Assembly (NCBI GenBank): GCA_021292105.1
Contig: CM037861.1
Coordinates: 47,795,310-47,859,309, forward strand
From: Anadara kagoshimensis
Lineage: Eukaryota; Mollusca; Bivalvia; Arcoida; Arcidae
DNA: 64,000 nucleotides
Direction of reading: 5' to 3'
The position numbers were made by a program, and so were the translations under genes. Positions 37,754-49,822 of this stretch are shown piece by piece. Under the pieces are notes generated by a model. The model searched no databases and was not told where the DNA came from. It saw only the letters and a program-made list of their open reading frames with translations. Position 1 is the first letter of the stretch. Each line of letters begins with the position of its first letter.

Positions 37754-38080
37754 TGTTATATTCTTAAATTTTTGTTTACACATTTCACGCATGACAGGAT
37801 TTACTTTGATAACTTAGCCTTAGCAAAAGAACACTCTTTCAATATATTTAGTTTTAATAAATTATCAAAAAATTATATAGAAAGATAACTTACGGTACAA
37901 AATAACAATAAAATCCATATCTTTATATACATCATATATATCACAAACACAGCATTTTTTATATCCACGGTATTATACACCACATGTATTGACCTCTTTA
38001 AAGTCACGCACGGGATATTCATGCGTGTTTTAGCGTTTGTACATCGATTTAGTGCGTCAGAACTCGCAAGGATGTCGGGC

Positions 38081-38143
<63 letters not shown>

Positions 38144-38198
38144 CTCGCTCTCTACAACACACTTCACACACACACACACACACACGCACGCAGTTTTT

Positions 38199-38231
<33 letters not shown>

Positions 38232-38455
38232 CACGCATTTTTTGGCACACACACACACGCACACTTTTTCTATAGAATGTATTTATTGTTACAGTACAGG
38301 CCTGGCGGAAGTTTAACACTGAGCTAACGAATGGATGTCGAATCGAAAGCTAATCGCCTACTTTCGTTACATATACATATAACAGCTGTTGTCGTATATA
38401 TATCAGCAGCTTCGGTCACTAGTTATTCATACATCGGAGTTCGGCAGCTGATCAT

Positions 38456-38456
<1 letters not shown>
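37754..38456 (+). other. LINE 3' segment between ORF2 stop and poly(A), with microsatellites
   Basis: This sequence lies inside the target-site duplications, so it was inserted with the LINE. It has an AT-rich first part, a (CT)n run at about 38089-38141, interrupted (CA)n runs at about 38166-38260, and about 195 bases of less AT-rich, CpG-containing sequence before the A-tail. It is either the normal 3' UTR or partly flanking DNA carried along by read-through (3' transduction). No ORF of interest; apparent frames in the CA/CT runs are artefacts. Confidence 0.6.
38089..38262. repeat. (CT)n then interrupted (CA)n microsatellites
   Basis: About 26 CT units followed by several CA runs separated by short G/T-containing spacers. 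They lie inside the LINE insertion. Confidence 0.9.

Positions 38457-38505
<49 letters not shown>
38457..38505 (+). repeat. Poly(A) tail of the LINE
   Basis: An uninterrupted run of 49 A immediately before the right target-site duplication. Confidence 0.9.
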
Positions 38506-38508
<3 letters not shown>

Positions 38509-38520
38509 TAATACCAAAAC
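38504..38520. repeat. Right target-site duplication of the LINE
   Basis: Second copy of the 17-bp repeat, directly after the poly(A) tail. Up to two leading A residues are ambiguous between tail and duplication. Confidence 0.93.
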
Positions 38521-39404
38521 AATTTTTTATTTTGGACAGAATGCCTAACGAATTTGAAACGTGTTTACAAAGATGTTAAACCAACGTTTTAAAGATCAAT
38601 TATGAAAAATAGATTAATTTGTAATCTAATGTTTAAGGTTCTATTGGTTTCATGCTATCATTCTTTAGATCTTGTAAACGTTTTAACCAATATCTTAGAA
38701 AAAAGGAGAAAACATGTAAAAAAGAAATACACCATAGATAAAAATAAGAGCAGAGTAATCTGATCAGGCGCCATGAAGCAATCCAATCTAACAAAATAAA
38801 TCTGAATCATTTATCATGGCTACCGACATGTTATCAGTTTTCAAAGTACATTCAAGTATATGTGAAAATCATTGAATAAAAGAATTGCTTTAAAATCTTT
38901 CTAGCCTTATTTTTAATGTCGGGGGTTTTAAAAGCAGTTAACAGCTCATTCCATTACATAATGTTACTTATCTGGTAATTTCAGTTTATTTTTTCAGATT
39001 CAAATACAGTCAAACATAAAAAACAAATGGCAGCAACTGTTTCTGATCTAAGAACAATGTTTAAGTTACATGTTTTCCTGATGAATTCTTTCTTTGCTGG
39101 CATGGTTATTTTAAAACAGGGTCCAGTCGTTTTCTAGATATAAGATATCTGAAATTCGTGAATATGAAAGCTATATGACAAGGAGTTTATCTTTAATATT
39201 TATATATGATAAAGTTCGTTTAAAAAAAAATCCTCGCATAAAACACAAATTGTGTTATTCATATTTATTATTTGATTTTAATCAAGTTTTCGCTGTTTAG
39301 TATTGAATATACTATGCTAATTTAAATATGGAATTCTTGAAAAACCACAGTATACTTCCCCGTACACAGTATTTCTTTAGCTAACTTCGAAAAACTACAT
39401 TTTG
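38521..39404. other. AT-rich intergenic right flank of the LINE
   Basis: Continues the pre-insertion sequence after the target-site duplication. Nothing recognised. Confidence 0.5.
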
Positions 39405-39512
39405 GTCCTTTTGATATTTTTTTCAACATCATTTTTGGTCCAAGCATTACTGATCAGGAATTATATTCCGAAACGGTGGATCTAGTGTGATAAAATTAAA
39501 ACTAGTATAATA
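39405..39512 (+). repeat. Dispersed repeat with hammerhead-like core, copy 2
   Basis: TTTGGTCCTTTTGATATTTT, TTTTTGGTCCAAGCATTA, then CTGATCA (39450-39456), a perfect 5-bp stem-loop GGAAT-TAT-ATTCC (39457-39469) and GAAAC (39470-39474), followed by GGTGGATCTAGTGTGATAAA. The best-preserved stem II in the window, with one changed core base (G to C). Confidence 0.6.
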
Positions 39513-42488
39513 TGTAATTCTAAGGTGACCACAGCTATAAGTTGCACTTTGTTTTACAAGATTATTGGAGTAAATATTGTGTATTTATCCTTAAGAGTTT
39601 CTTAGCATAGATAGAAAATCTAGACATTCTTTCATAAAGTTTTAGTTTTTTTACCGAAACATTTTCACTGTTTTTCTCGCGATGTTAATTAATTGACAAA
39701 TGGAAAAATCTTCAATTGGGCACGTACAATTAGTAACCATCACCAAACATCTTGACGTTTAAAGGTAAACGATAATGCTGACTATTATGTTTTGAATTTT
39801 ATGCTTAAAATACACTAATGCTTTACGAATAAACTAATCAAAAATCGATGACGGGTTCAAACAAGTTTAAAATGTTTCTAAGAATAATTACATTTAATTA
39901 CAACTCAAAATAGTGTATAATTATATTTTGATTTTTAGTCAATCCTGTATTGCTTTAGAAGTACAAATAATTAAAGTAATATGAGAATCAAAATCTCAAC
40001 AATATTAAAACCATATTCATTATTACTAAATTACCGTTTTAAGAGATTGTAACAACATTTTAACAATCCTTATAATTTCTTCTTGTGACATTTTTATTTA
40101 AAAAGTCTTTACGCTAGGAATAAATTTCAATTTCACTTCAAACTCAAAATTTTCTATGTCTTACAACTCCATCTTTTTTACCTTGAAAGGAATGATTGGA
40201 CACCTGGTCAAAGGCTCAAGGTTGACATGTGTTCAATTCAACTTACTTTGGTCAGGTAATTTGTGATGTAATCAACATAACAGCTATCATTAATAGAAAT
40301 CATTTCTATTAAGGGTAAAAAGGTGGAGTTGATGGACATAGAAATTTAGCGGTGTTAAGTAAAATTGAACAAAATTACATAGTCTTTTTGAAATAGGATT
40401 TTGAGCAGACAAGGTCACTTCCTTAAAACATAAGACATCTAGAAAAAATGTCGCCTCGATAAATGGGTACGTTAATCTTGCGACAATTGCATAAAAAAGA
40501 AGTCGCAATGAGCTCAGAAAATTTTGCATGTATTAACCCTTTTAAAACGATATTCCAGTGATAGCTTTATTTCGAACATATTATTATTCGAAAGTCATCA
40601 TGCACTGACAATGACGTCACGAACAAATCATTTTACGGTACACAACATTTTGAGTAATTTTTCAAACAGCATCATTGGCTTTAACGATTTTTACGCTTGG
40701 TAATAAATGCACACCTTGTGCGTAGCAAAATTTTAATTTTACATCACACGAAACGTTTATTACAAACGCTAAACCTTGTTTTTGTTGCATTCACGTCCTT
40801 TTTAATACATAACAATGTGTCATTACATTTCCCGAAAAAAATCATTACACTAGTAGGTGGGTATTACATTACTTGACATTTATTACATAACCCAGCGTAT
40901 CAAACGTTGTTTATCCCTGTTCACTTTCTTTTCATTGAAAAACACCTAAAAGGTTAAATCTGAAGGGTAAATGCTTCAAAAGTACATTTTACACTAAATA
41001 TCGGTACAAAAATGGATATTTATATAGATTTTTACTATATCTTATTCCTTTTTATTTCCTCTTTACATACAAAATGAGAAGCAGCACACCATGGCCACAG
41101 GTTGAATTCTACATAAAATGATGTCCAATTAGCAATTATTTCCGTCAGTGATATATTAGAAATGGAACGTTGTGACGAAATAAGGCATGGAATTAACACG
41201 ATATGTGTATATTTCATCTATGTGTGATGATTTATAATCCTCTTAAATGACGTAAGTTTTTGTGGTGCAGTAGGTACGTTTTAATTAAAATTCATGAGTT
41301 CTTTTATTACTTCCGTAATAGATGGATTGATACAAACTAAATAACTCATAGGGATCACAAAAAGTGATTTTAGCCAGGTCTCTGAGCGACATTTAGATCA
41401 ATAGGCAATATGTTATACCAGCATGAAGCTCGACATTACAGAAGTGTCTGGTATCTCAAATTGTATTTTTATTTTCTACGTCAGAACGCAAAATGGATGT
41501 CAGGTAAACTACAATTGAAATCATCATCTAGAAACACCTCATTTAGGTAAAACTTGTATCATTTAATGAAGCAGAATCAGGGTTTAAATAAATCATTATT
41601 ATAATATATTATTTTCTTTTTTTTTTTTGTACAGCCATTTACAATTATGAGGCCATTTAAAGAAAAACAAAAACAAATCACGACCATATCTGTTGTTTGT
41701 CCTTATCTTTGCTTGTTTGAAAGTATTCTTATAAAAACTATTAAATTAATTTTAAACATGTTTCACTTTTTGTGAAATGGCGGCATCTAGTATTCAAATT
41801 ATATATATATAGCAACATAAATATTTAATTTTACTACTACACTCATACCAATGAAAAAAAATCGACAAATAAAAACAATAAACTAATATGCTTTAAATAA
41901 TTTTCATTAGACTTGATAATATCAACAGGTTGATATTTGTAATAATTAACGCTACATCCAACCAACAGCAATATGACACATGGCAAAGATATGCATTTTC
42001 CAAAACATTTTATTTCTGTTTTGTATAAAAAATCCTTGTTCATGAAATACCAAATTAAATTTATATCAACATCAACCATTCACACAATGTCAATTCATCG
42101 AGTTCGCGCCTTACCAACGTCTTGTTGCAAAAAACAAAAAAAAAGACCTTGAATTTCAAGAAATCTGCTGATACACGTTATTACTACATATACATTTATG
42201 TTTTCATTAATTGTTGATACAAGACGTCACGTCAGATTTATTGAATAAAACATCGATGTTGCGTGCGATTTAAATATAATAGTGATTCAAATGCAATATG
42301 AACATAATTTGTTGAGATGTCAGACACGTTCCATTTCATCTTCTCCTTTTGGACTAATCGTTATTTGCAAACTGTGTTTTTAGGTTAAGTAGATGCAGAT
42401 TCCAGTAAAATGAAATAAAACATGCAGTGATACCCGTGTAGTTTTAAACACTATATTCCATTAGTTTAATTTGTTGATACCGTTTGTT

Positions 42489-42490
<2 letters not shown>
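39513..42490. other. AT-rich intergenic, nothing recognised
   Basis: No motif-bearing frame on either strand. Confidence 0.5.

Positions 42491-42523
<33 letters not shown>
42491..42523. repeat. (GT)n microsatellite
   Basis: About 16 GT units. Confidence 0.95.
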
Positions 42524-42526
<3 letters not shown>

Positions 42527-44319
42527 GTAATAATACATAATATACATTAGTTGTCGATTGTTTAGAACGAATACCCATTGGGGTCATGAAAATTCATAAT
42601 ATTTGTTGACATTAATTTCGTGGTATACAAGAACCCATGAAAATTGTGAAACGAATCCCAAATGAAAATGTGTGATTTTACAGTCGATTAAATTATTATA
42701 TGTTTTGGAATCAATATTAACACTAATCGACTGAACCTATCTGAGAGAATTGAATAAACAAAGTCAGTAGTAATTTATGTTGGTTGATGTAACAAAATAT
42801 TCAAATTACATTATACCTACTTTTTATCTCGCCATGTCAAAGGAGTATCCGATAAAAAAATAAAAAGTACTACTACTAAAATGACTCTTATCACCATATG
42901 CAGTTCTTCTCATGAGGAATATTCCACAAATAATTTTACTAAAGTTAAGCAAAGAAAATACTTTGTATGAGGGAGTATACTTTAGTTTTTGAGGACTAAT
43001 GTTACATTAGAAACAGCTTAATATACACTGTATAATTCTATCGTCTTTTTATTGAAAACACCATGACTCCCTATAACAGAATACGTTCCCACCTACAGGG
43101 CTTATTTTATTCAAGTTCTCAATGTGCAAGGAAATATACCCGACTGCGTCGTTAGGGTGTTCCTAGAAATATATAATGAATCGAAGAACGAACGAAGAGA
43201 TCAACGCCAACAAGAAGGGAAAAAGTTTATTTTCTTCTCTGAAAGGTAAACATAAAGACATCCGTTCACATCCAAGAAATCAAAGAATGCAAAAATATTA
43301 ACTGAACAAGAATCTGAACTGAAAAATACGTCGGACGACGATCACAACTTTCAAAACAAAAGGTTTAAATGATCCTTTGCTTGCTTTTCTCCAGTCTCCC
43401 CAAAATAAAATGCCTTCAAAGTTTTGTTAAATGGGGGTCTTCAAGTACCACTTGATAAATTTCTACAACATTGCATATATAAACCGTATTATTACCACAT
43501 AATGTAGATCACATCGACCAAAACAATTGCTGATTGTGGTATAATAACTTGAACTTAGCTGTTTATTGATTTTTTGAAATTTATAAAGTTAAATGTTGTC
43601 ATAAGGTTGTTACGTGATAAAACATTTGATGGCGGTTTTAAGGAGTCATTGGCCTATTTAGAACTGTAAAGAGTATTAGTTTAACTGCAATAACACTTGG
43701 AACTCAGATAAGCAGATTACAAATTTCGAATAATTAAATGAACGATTGACGAAAATCTCTAAACTGATTTGTGTTTGTCAAGTTGTTAGTTCAAATATGA
43801 ATACTTGATTATGCATTTCTAATTAAGTCGTTACAAGGGAACAAATTAACGCTAATTATTAACCTTAAGTAACACAAAAACGTCAAAACATCGAACAATT
43901 ATCCTTTGGAATTAATCAAAGCATGAAGCCAAAATTCAAAGAAGTGGCCTTTTTCACTGCTTTTCTGATTCTAGCATTAAGGATTTTTTGTCAACATGTC
44001 CGATTATATTGAAAGTGTTTGCTGTTAATAATTTAATAATTGCTTCTGCGAGTGAAAACAATCCTTGTGGATAAAAGTGCAAGAAGTTGATAACATAATA
44101 TTTGTTCAAGGTAATGTTACCTCTTAACACTCATTTCTTTCTTGAACATTTTCATAACCATATTAAATTTTTCCATGATCAAATTTCTACATACTGTATC
44201 TGCATACTTACTCCTTACATTCTTACATTAGTTCCGGATCTGGAAATATGCGTATTGTCTCTATATTTTACCCGTTAGTAATTTTGTTATTTAATTTTAA
44301 CGCCCAGTCTTAACAAAGT
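42524..44319. other. Intergenic, a 41-codon frame at 43176 only
   Basis: ATG 43176 opens MNRRTNEEINANKKGKSL... with a possible donor (AAAG|GTAAAC) at about 43246. Too short and without motifs to call a gene. Confidence 0.4.
42564..42664. repeat. Possible dispersed inverted-type repeat
   Basis: GAACGAATACCCATTGGGGT, ATTTCGTGGTATACAAGAAC and GTGAAACGAATCCC resemble a common bivalve interspersed repeat built on TTCGTGG/ACGAA strings. Weak; single copy here. Confidence 0.25.
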
Positions 44320-44381
44320 CTTAAAGACCAAGGTAAGTACTATGTTGTTGGGCTATGTGTTTTGCATTAAGGGAAAAGGTT

Positions 44382-44548
44382 TACACACGTGGCGGATGTA
44401 CTTCGCTAAACAGGAAGTGCACTCACCCAGAACATCCGACTTTACCTCCCTAGTGGAAGATTACATGTTTAACTAACTTGTCAGTTTTAACGGTTTTATT
44501 TTCCTTCTGGATTGTGATTCGGACATAGATTAGTATGTTTGTTTTTTA
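44382..44548 (+). mobile_element. Penelope-like 3' fragment
   Basis: ACACACGTGGCGGATGTACT, GCTAAACAGGAAGTGC, GGATTGTGATTCGGACATAG and ATTAGTATGTTTGTTTTTTA match the tail. It lies at the left edge of the direct-repeat array. Confidence 0.65.
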
Positions 44549-45238
44549 TCTGTTCACAGTGCTAATGTTAGTTTTGGAATGTTACGACGTCGCATAATTA
44601 ACATAGATCGATAACACATAAACTATCAAGAAGGTGAAGAACCAGGCAATACTGACTTGTTCATTTAAACTTATGTTATCAAATGTGTTTAAATTATTCC
44701 TACAGTATTCAGTCACACTTGTTGGAAGAAACAAATGCATATCACAACTTAGTGAAGATTTATACATTTATATATATCTTTTCGGTCAATAACATTATAT
44801 AACAGATAAATATACATTATGATGAATATATAAATACATAAGATAAACCTAACGATAATAAACTCAAATCTTACAAGCGTATCTTGTAGTTCAGAATGAA
44901 TGTATAATTAAAACATCGTGATTAATTGCACCAACAAAATGAAATGAAGTTATACAACTCACTGTAACTGATTATATAAGTTCAAAATTTAAACAACCAC
45001 TACATAAACTATCATAAGGAAATAGTGTCAGTTTTTTAGAGATTAAAGATTAAGATTAAAACATTGTGATGGATTCCACCTACAAAATTAGGTTATACCA
45101 AACAACACTACTGGTTATATGAGTTCAAATTTTACACAACCAACATAAAAAATAACATATCGAAATAGCGACAATCCCATAGAGGTTCAAAACCAATTTA
45201 TCTAACACTTTGATACTAACATTAATTCATTAAGTCAA

Positions 45239-45394
45239 GCGTAGCTACCTATAAAGGAAGTTTGTACATTTTAGAGCACACAGTCTCACTCCCCTGGTCA
45301 AAGTTTAAGTGTTTAATCTAATTAGTCAGTTTCAAAGTTTTTACTTTGCTTCTAAATTATGATTCGCACATAGATAAGTATGTTTGTTTTCGAT
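45239..45394 (+). mobile_element. Penelope-like 3' fragment
   Basis: GCGTAGCTACCTATAAAGGA, CAGTCTCACTCCCCTGGTCA and GTTTCAAAGTTTTTACTTTG match the tail. Diverged. Confidence 0.6.
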
Positions 45395-46150
45395 ACATTC
45401 ATTGCTAACCGTCAGCATGGTTTCGTTTCAACTGTCCTATTTTGAATGCAATAAATCATAATTTGTTCAGAAAACATCAGTAGAATTATAAAGCTAAACA
45501 TGTTAGTAGGATGTATTGCATTGAAGATGTGATGGTGGCTGAATAGATGTCCATTTCCAAATCGAACAAGCTATGCTAAATTTTTAAACCTTAGTAGAAT
45601 TATTGATTTTTATCCTAAATCTCTCCACCTAAAGGTTACCGCAATACGGTTAGGACATTTTTTGTATTATCTGTTTAATGATATACAATACTGCTTACGG
45701 ACGACATGATTGCAAATTTCACCAAACTAGAATGCACAAATTTCATCATATCAAATTTCTAACATTACAATTTATATTATTTACGAGTTTTAATTAATGT
45801 ATTCTGTTGTTAGATCTGGCATGCAATATCGTTGAGGGAATCACTTACATACTATTATCATTTTGAAGTTATAGCTGTAATATGATTTATACATATTCAC
45901 CTATGTTTATGTAATATTTTACTTTATTCAAAATAAAGTTACATAACCGATATCTTTTATCTGCCTGTATATAATCGTTAAGTTGCACATACGACTTGTT
46001 TTAAACGTTTTTATGAACCATGAAAATTATTTGTTTCGATGATTTTACATAAAACACGACGCAAAGAAATATATTTATTATTGTACAAAAAGAATGAAAG
46101 CACACTGCAGACAAGCAACTGACAAACTATATAAATGTAAGATCCTCTAA

Positions 46151-46372
46151 CTTGATGTATTTCTGTCTAGGACTGCCCTGGATATATTTGACACCCAATA
46201 GTTCGAGGTTCCTTTCATTCATTTTTATTACACACGTGTAGCTAGGTAAACAGTAAGTGCTTACCCTTCCCGAGCAACCGGTTTCACTTTCCTACCGGAA
46301 GTCAGTTTCAAAGTATTTACTTTGGTTCTGGAATGTGATTCGGACAAGGATTTATATGTTTTTGATTTAAAA
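46151..46372 (+). mobile_element. Penelope-like 3' fragment
   Basis: GGATATATTTGACACCCAAT (frame end), ACACACGTGTAGCTAGGTAA, GGTTTCACTTTCCTACCGGA and GTGATTCGGACAAGGATTTA match the family end to end in the tail. Inserted in block a of the first array unit; block a of the last unit lacks it. Confidence 0.65.
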
Positions 46373-47989
46373 ACTTAATAAAGAATTAAGTTTGTGATAC
46401 TCCAAAGAAACATGGGAAATTGGAATTATTCGTCCAAGCACAAGAATATAATATAAACAATTTCATGATGATTTATTTGAATAATTTGGATTTGATTAAT
46501 AAAATAAATTAATGATAGACAGTCCCATTATAATTATGACATAAAAAACCAAATAAGTAATAATTAGATGTTGATGAGCGTTTTATTCCGGACACTAAAA
46601 TGTTCGAATTGTTCTTCCAATCAAAAGAAAACTAGTATATTTATAAACAAAAAATGCAGATGACGCATTAAGCGACTGCAACGGAGAATTTGAAATGTTG
46701 TTTTAAAGTTCACTGTTATATATTCTTTTATTGAAAAGAAACGGATTCACGTTTTTGCAGAGTTTTCTGTATATTCACATTTTTATTTATTTAGGTTTCA
46801 GTTTAATTAAGACCATTGAATAAGGTACTTTGAAAAGTTTAAAAAACAATGACATGTAAGACAATGGAGTCATTCTTTGACCAAAAAGCAATTCATCACT
46901 TCTATTTCTGCAATATATTCGGAATTGAATGGCTGTAACAATGATTAGAATAGTCTTTTCAAAACGCTAAAGGGAATTAAAGTCTGCACATCAAATTTAA
47001 TTAAAATTGGACTACCCTACGCAATATTGTGCTATAGACAAACACTAAACCGAACTTTAATTTCACTCAGATAACATCCGAGATGCATTAGTGCAGTCTT
47101 TGGATTAAGTCGCCATTCTGTGATCATTGATTTAATTTTTTGCGAAATTGATTTTATTGTAATAGTTTCAAATATCCATTTACTTGTCTGAGACATCCTT
47201 TTTCTCTACATAATGTAATGAAAAAAACATCTTAGCAGACGATGAATCTTAAAATTTGAAGATAGGGTGCATTTGAAAAGAGTTTTAATTAAACTTTTAT
47301 TGGTTTATTTTTTTCTATAAAATTATTCTTGGGGATTTTGTCACGTAAACAAAATGTATATGTTTCAGTTACAATTTTCTTCAACGCTAAATCATATATC
47401 TATGTGACTCAGAAAAAAAGTCGCAGATTTTATCATTAAAGTTGGTTTGAATTTATATCTAGTATGTCTGACATAACTAAAAAATGACCATGTTTTTTAT
47501 ATAAATAATCTTAGGAACAAACTGCCCATTTTATCACTCACTGTTGAATGTTGTGCACTCTCTGTTTAAAAATGAATATTTTACGAAACATGACGAATCA
47601 CCAATATACATATATATATACACTCAGATGGGTTTTTTCTTATATTCTGAAATGTAAAACAACGAATCGTCAATATACAAATAATTGTTTAATTTCTCAA
47701 TTCAGGCTTATACATTTACTACTTGATATTTGTAAATGTTTGGTTTGGTATTGTTGGGTATATCAAACGTAAAGTTTGTATCATGACCTTAAAATTATGG
47801 CAAAATATTTTTAATGCAATTGATAAATGCAATATACATTTCTAGTAATGTCCAACACAAGATGGTATCTAAAGTTCAGGTTTTAATTTAGTAACATGCA
47901 ATACACTGTATTCTCAGATAAACGTTATTAATCAAGATTAGTTGCTACGTAAATTTTTAATTCCTAACATAACTAAGATACACTTAATC

Positions 47990-48545
47990 ACTTAATCATT
48001 TAAAGTATTGCCTACGGTGGATTTGGTCAAATAAAGCTTTGTCCTTCTCTTTTTCTAAATAGAAAAACCAAAACTAATCGGACTTTTCGAGCGATCACTA
48101 CTGATTCTATATGATGTCAATATTGAAACTTTCAATTAAAACATAGAAAACCATCAATCACGATCATTGCTTTATCATTAAAATATTCTATATACATTTA
48201 TTTACGTGTATATACATTCACTAAACACTATATTCTACTTTACATAAATTAATGCCAGAAAGGTAAAAAACAGTTTCGAAAAATATACAATGAATACAAT
48301 ATAAAAGGTTAAACAGTTTGTATTAATATATTGAATACAATCCTATTCATTATCTCCGTGTTTTTGCTATGAAGTGTCACATAAATTGAAACTTTAAAAT
48401 GCCAATGACTTATAAAGTCTATTATCAAATTTTATTGCTGTTATTCTCCTGTGGTCATTGATTTAAAAATCATTTGAAAAAAATAAAAATAAAAACATAT
48501 GATGAGTTTGAACCGTTTTAGCAACCTTTATATATGAGTCATTAA
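47990..48545. repeat. Block c, unit A copy 1
   Basis: Shares TATATGATGTCAATATTGAA, ACATAGAAAACCATCAATCA and the TATTCTAC/TTTACATAAATT stretch with four other copies. Closest to 59520-60135. The hammerhead-like core is deleted here (CTACTGATTCTATATGATG). Confidence 0.8.
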
Positions 48546-49009
48546 TAGTTCAAAAGGTCAAACGATAATCCTTCGAGGCTCATTCTTTTCTAATGTTTTG
48601 ACCAATTGTCAATATACACCAAATTGTTTAATTTCTCCATAAAGGCTTACAAATTTACTACTTGATATTTTTAGAAGCATATGAAATTATTTGTAAATAT
48701 TACGGAGGTTATCCTTTTTAATGCATAGCATTCATGGAATTTGGATGTATAATGTTTGGTTTGGTAATGTTGGGTATATCAAACTTGATTTATTTATCAT
48801 GACCTAAGGATTTATCATAACAACATAATTTTTATGCTAAAGATGCAAGCAATATGCACTTCCATATATGTTCATCAGAAGATAATACTTACAGTTCAGG
48901 TTTTATTTTAGCAACAGGCAATACACTGTATTGTCAGATAAACGTTGTTAATCAACAATATCTGATACGTGAAATTTAATCTAAAAAAGCTAAGCTACAC
49001 TTGATTATT

Positions 49010-49625
49010 TAAAGTATTGCCTTAGGTGGATTTGGTCAAATAAAGTTAGGTCCTTCTATCGTTCTAAATAGAAAATTAGACTTCTAGTTCGACCTCTACT
49101 CATGAGAGATTTTGTTCCGAACGACGGTCTTTTAGTGCTACAAAATCAAACAGGTTTAGTTACAGATACATATATATTCTATATGATGTCAATATTGAGA
49201 GTTGCATCCAAAACATAGAAAACCATCAATCACGATCATTGCATCACCATGATAATATTTTATATAGAGTTATATACGTGTTCGAACATTCAATAAAAAC
49301 TCTATTCTTCTTTACATAAATTGCTGCCAATATGAAATAAAAACATTTACGAGAAAATGTACGATGAATCTAAGATGAAATGTCACACAGAACAATGGAG
49401 AAATTCTCTGACTTAATATATTGAATACAATCCAATTCATCATCTCCGTTTTTGTTATCAAGTGTCATTTTAATTGCAAATTCAAAATGTCAATGACTTA
49501 TAAAGTCTACAAAATAAATTCTCCTACGGTCATTGATTTGAAAAATTATTTTAAAAAATAAAATAAATATAAAAACATATGATGAGTTACAACTTTGTTC
49601 TTTATTTATGAGTCAACAATATTTC
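49010..49625. repeat. Block c, unit A copy 2
   Basis: About 1,072 bases after copy 1. Nearly identical to 60620-61240, including GGTCCTTCTATCGTTCTAAA and GAGAGTTGCATCCAAAACAT. Confidence 0.8.
49098..49170 (+). repeat. Hammerhead-like repeat in array block c (second copy, unit A)
   Basis: CTCATGAGAGATTTTGTTCC then GAACGACGGTCTTTTAGTGC and TACAAAATCAAACAGG. Same place and spacing as the other block c copies. Core decayed. Confidence 0.45.
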
Positions 49626-49822
49626 GAAAGCTTTGGTAAAATTTCTGGAAGATTTCAGAAGAAAAATGAGGTTTGATGTACAGTTTGTTCTAAAATAAAA
49701 AAAAATGTCGCAAAAAAAAAAATATTTTTCATAATATACACTAAAATAGGGTATGCTTTTTCTGCATTTTATTAAAATTAATATAATATATTAAATGTAT
49801 ACATCAAATGCATTGTATCCAA

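Larger units (their letters stand above)
35374..38520 (+). mobile_element. 5'-truncated L1-type non-LTR retrotransposon with 17-bp target-site duplication
   Basis: A complete insertion event. The 17-bp string AAGTATAATACCAAAAC occurs at 35374-35390 and again, without mismatch, at 38504-38520 directly after a run of 49 A (38457-38505). Between them lie an L1-type ORF2 starting in mid-domain, a 3' segment of about 700 bases with CT and CA microsatellites, and the poly(A) tail. The 5' end is truncated inside ORF2, before the reverse transcriptase core, as is typical for target-primed reverse transcription. The perfect duplication and unbroken A-run suggest a recent insertion. Confidence 0.93.

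Noticed and set aside
38037-38327. Open frames of 65-96 codons on both strands
   Set aside because: They run through CT and CA microsatellites, which are open in several frames by nature (Ser-Leu, Thr-His or Cys-Val repeats).
43176-43300. Small basic frame with a possible donor site
   Set aside because: Only about 40 codons, no family resemblance, no partner exon.
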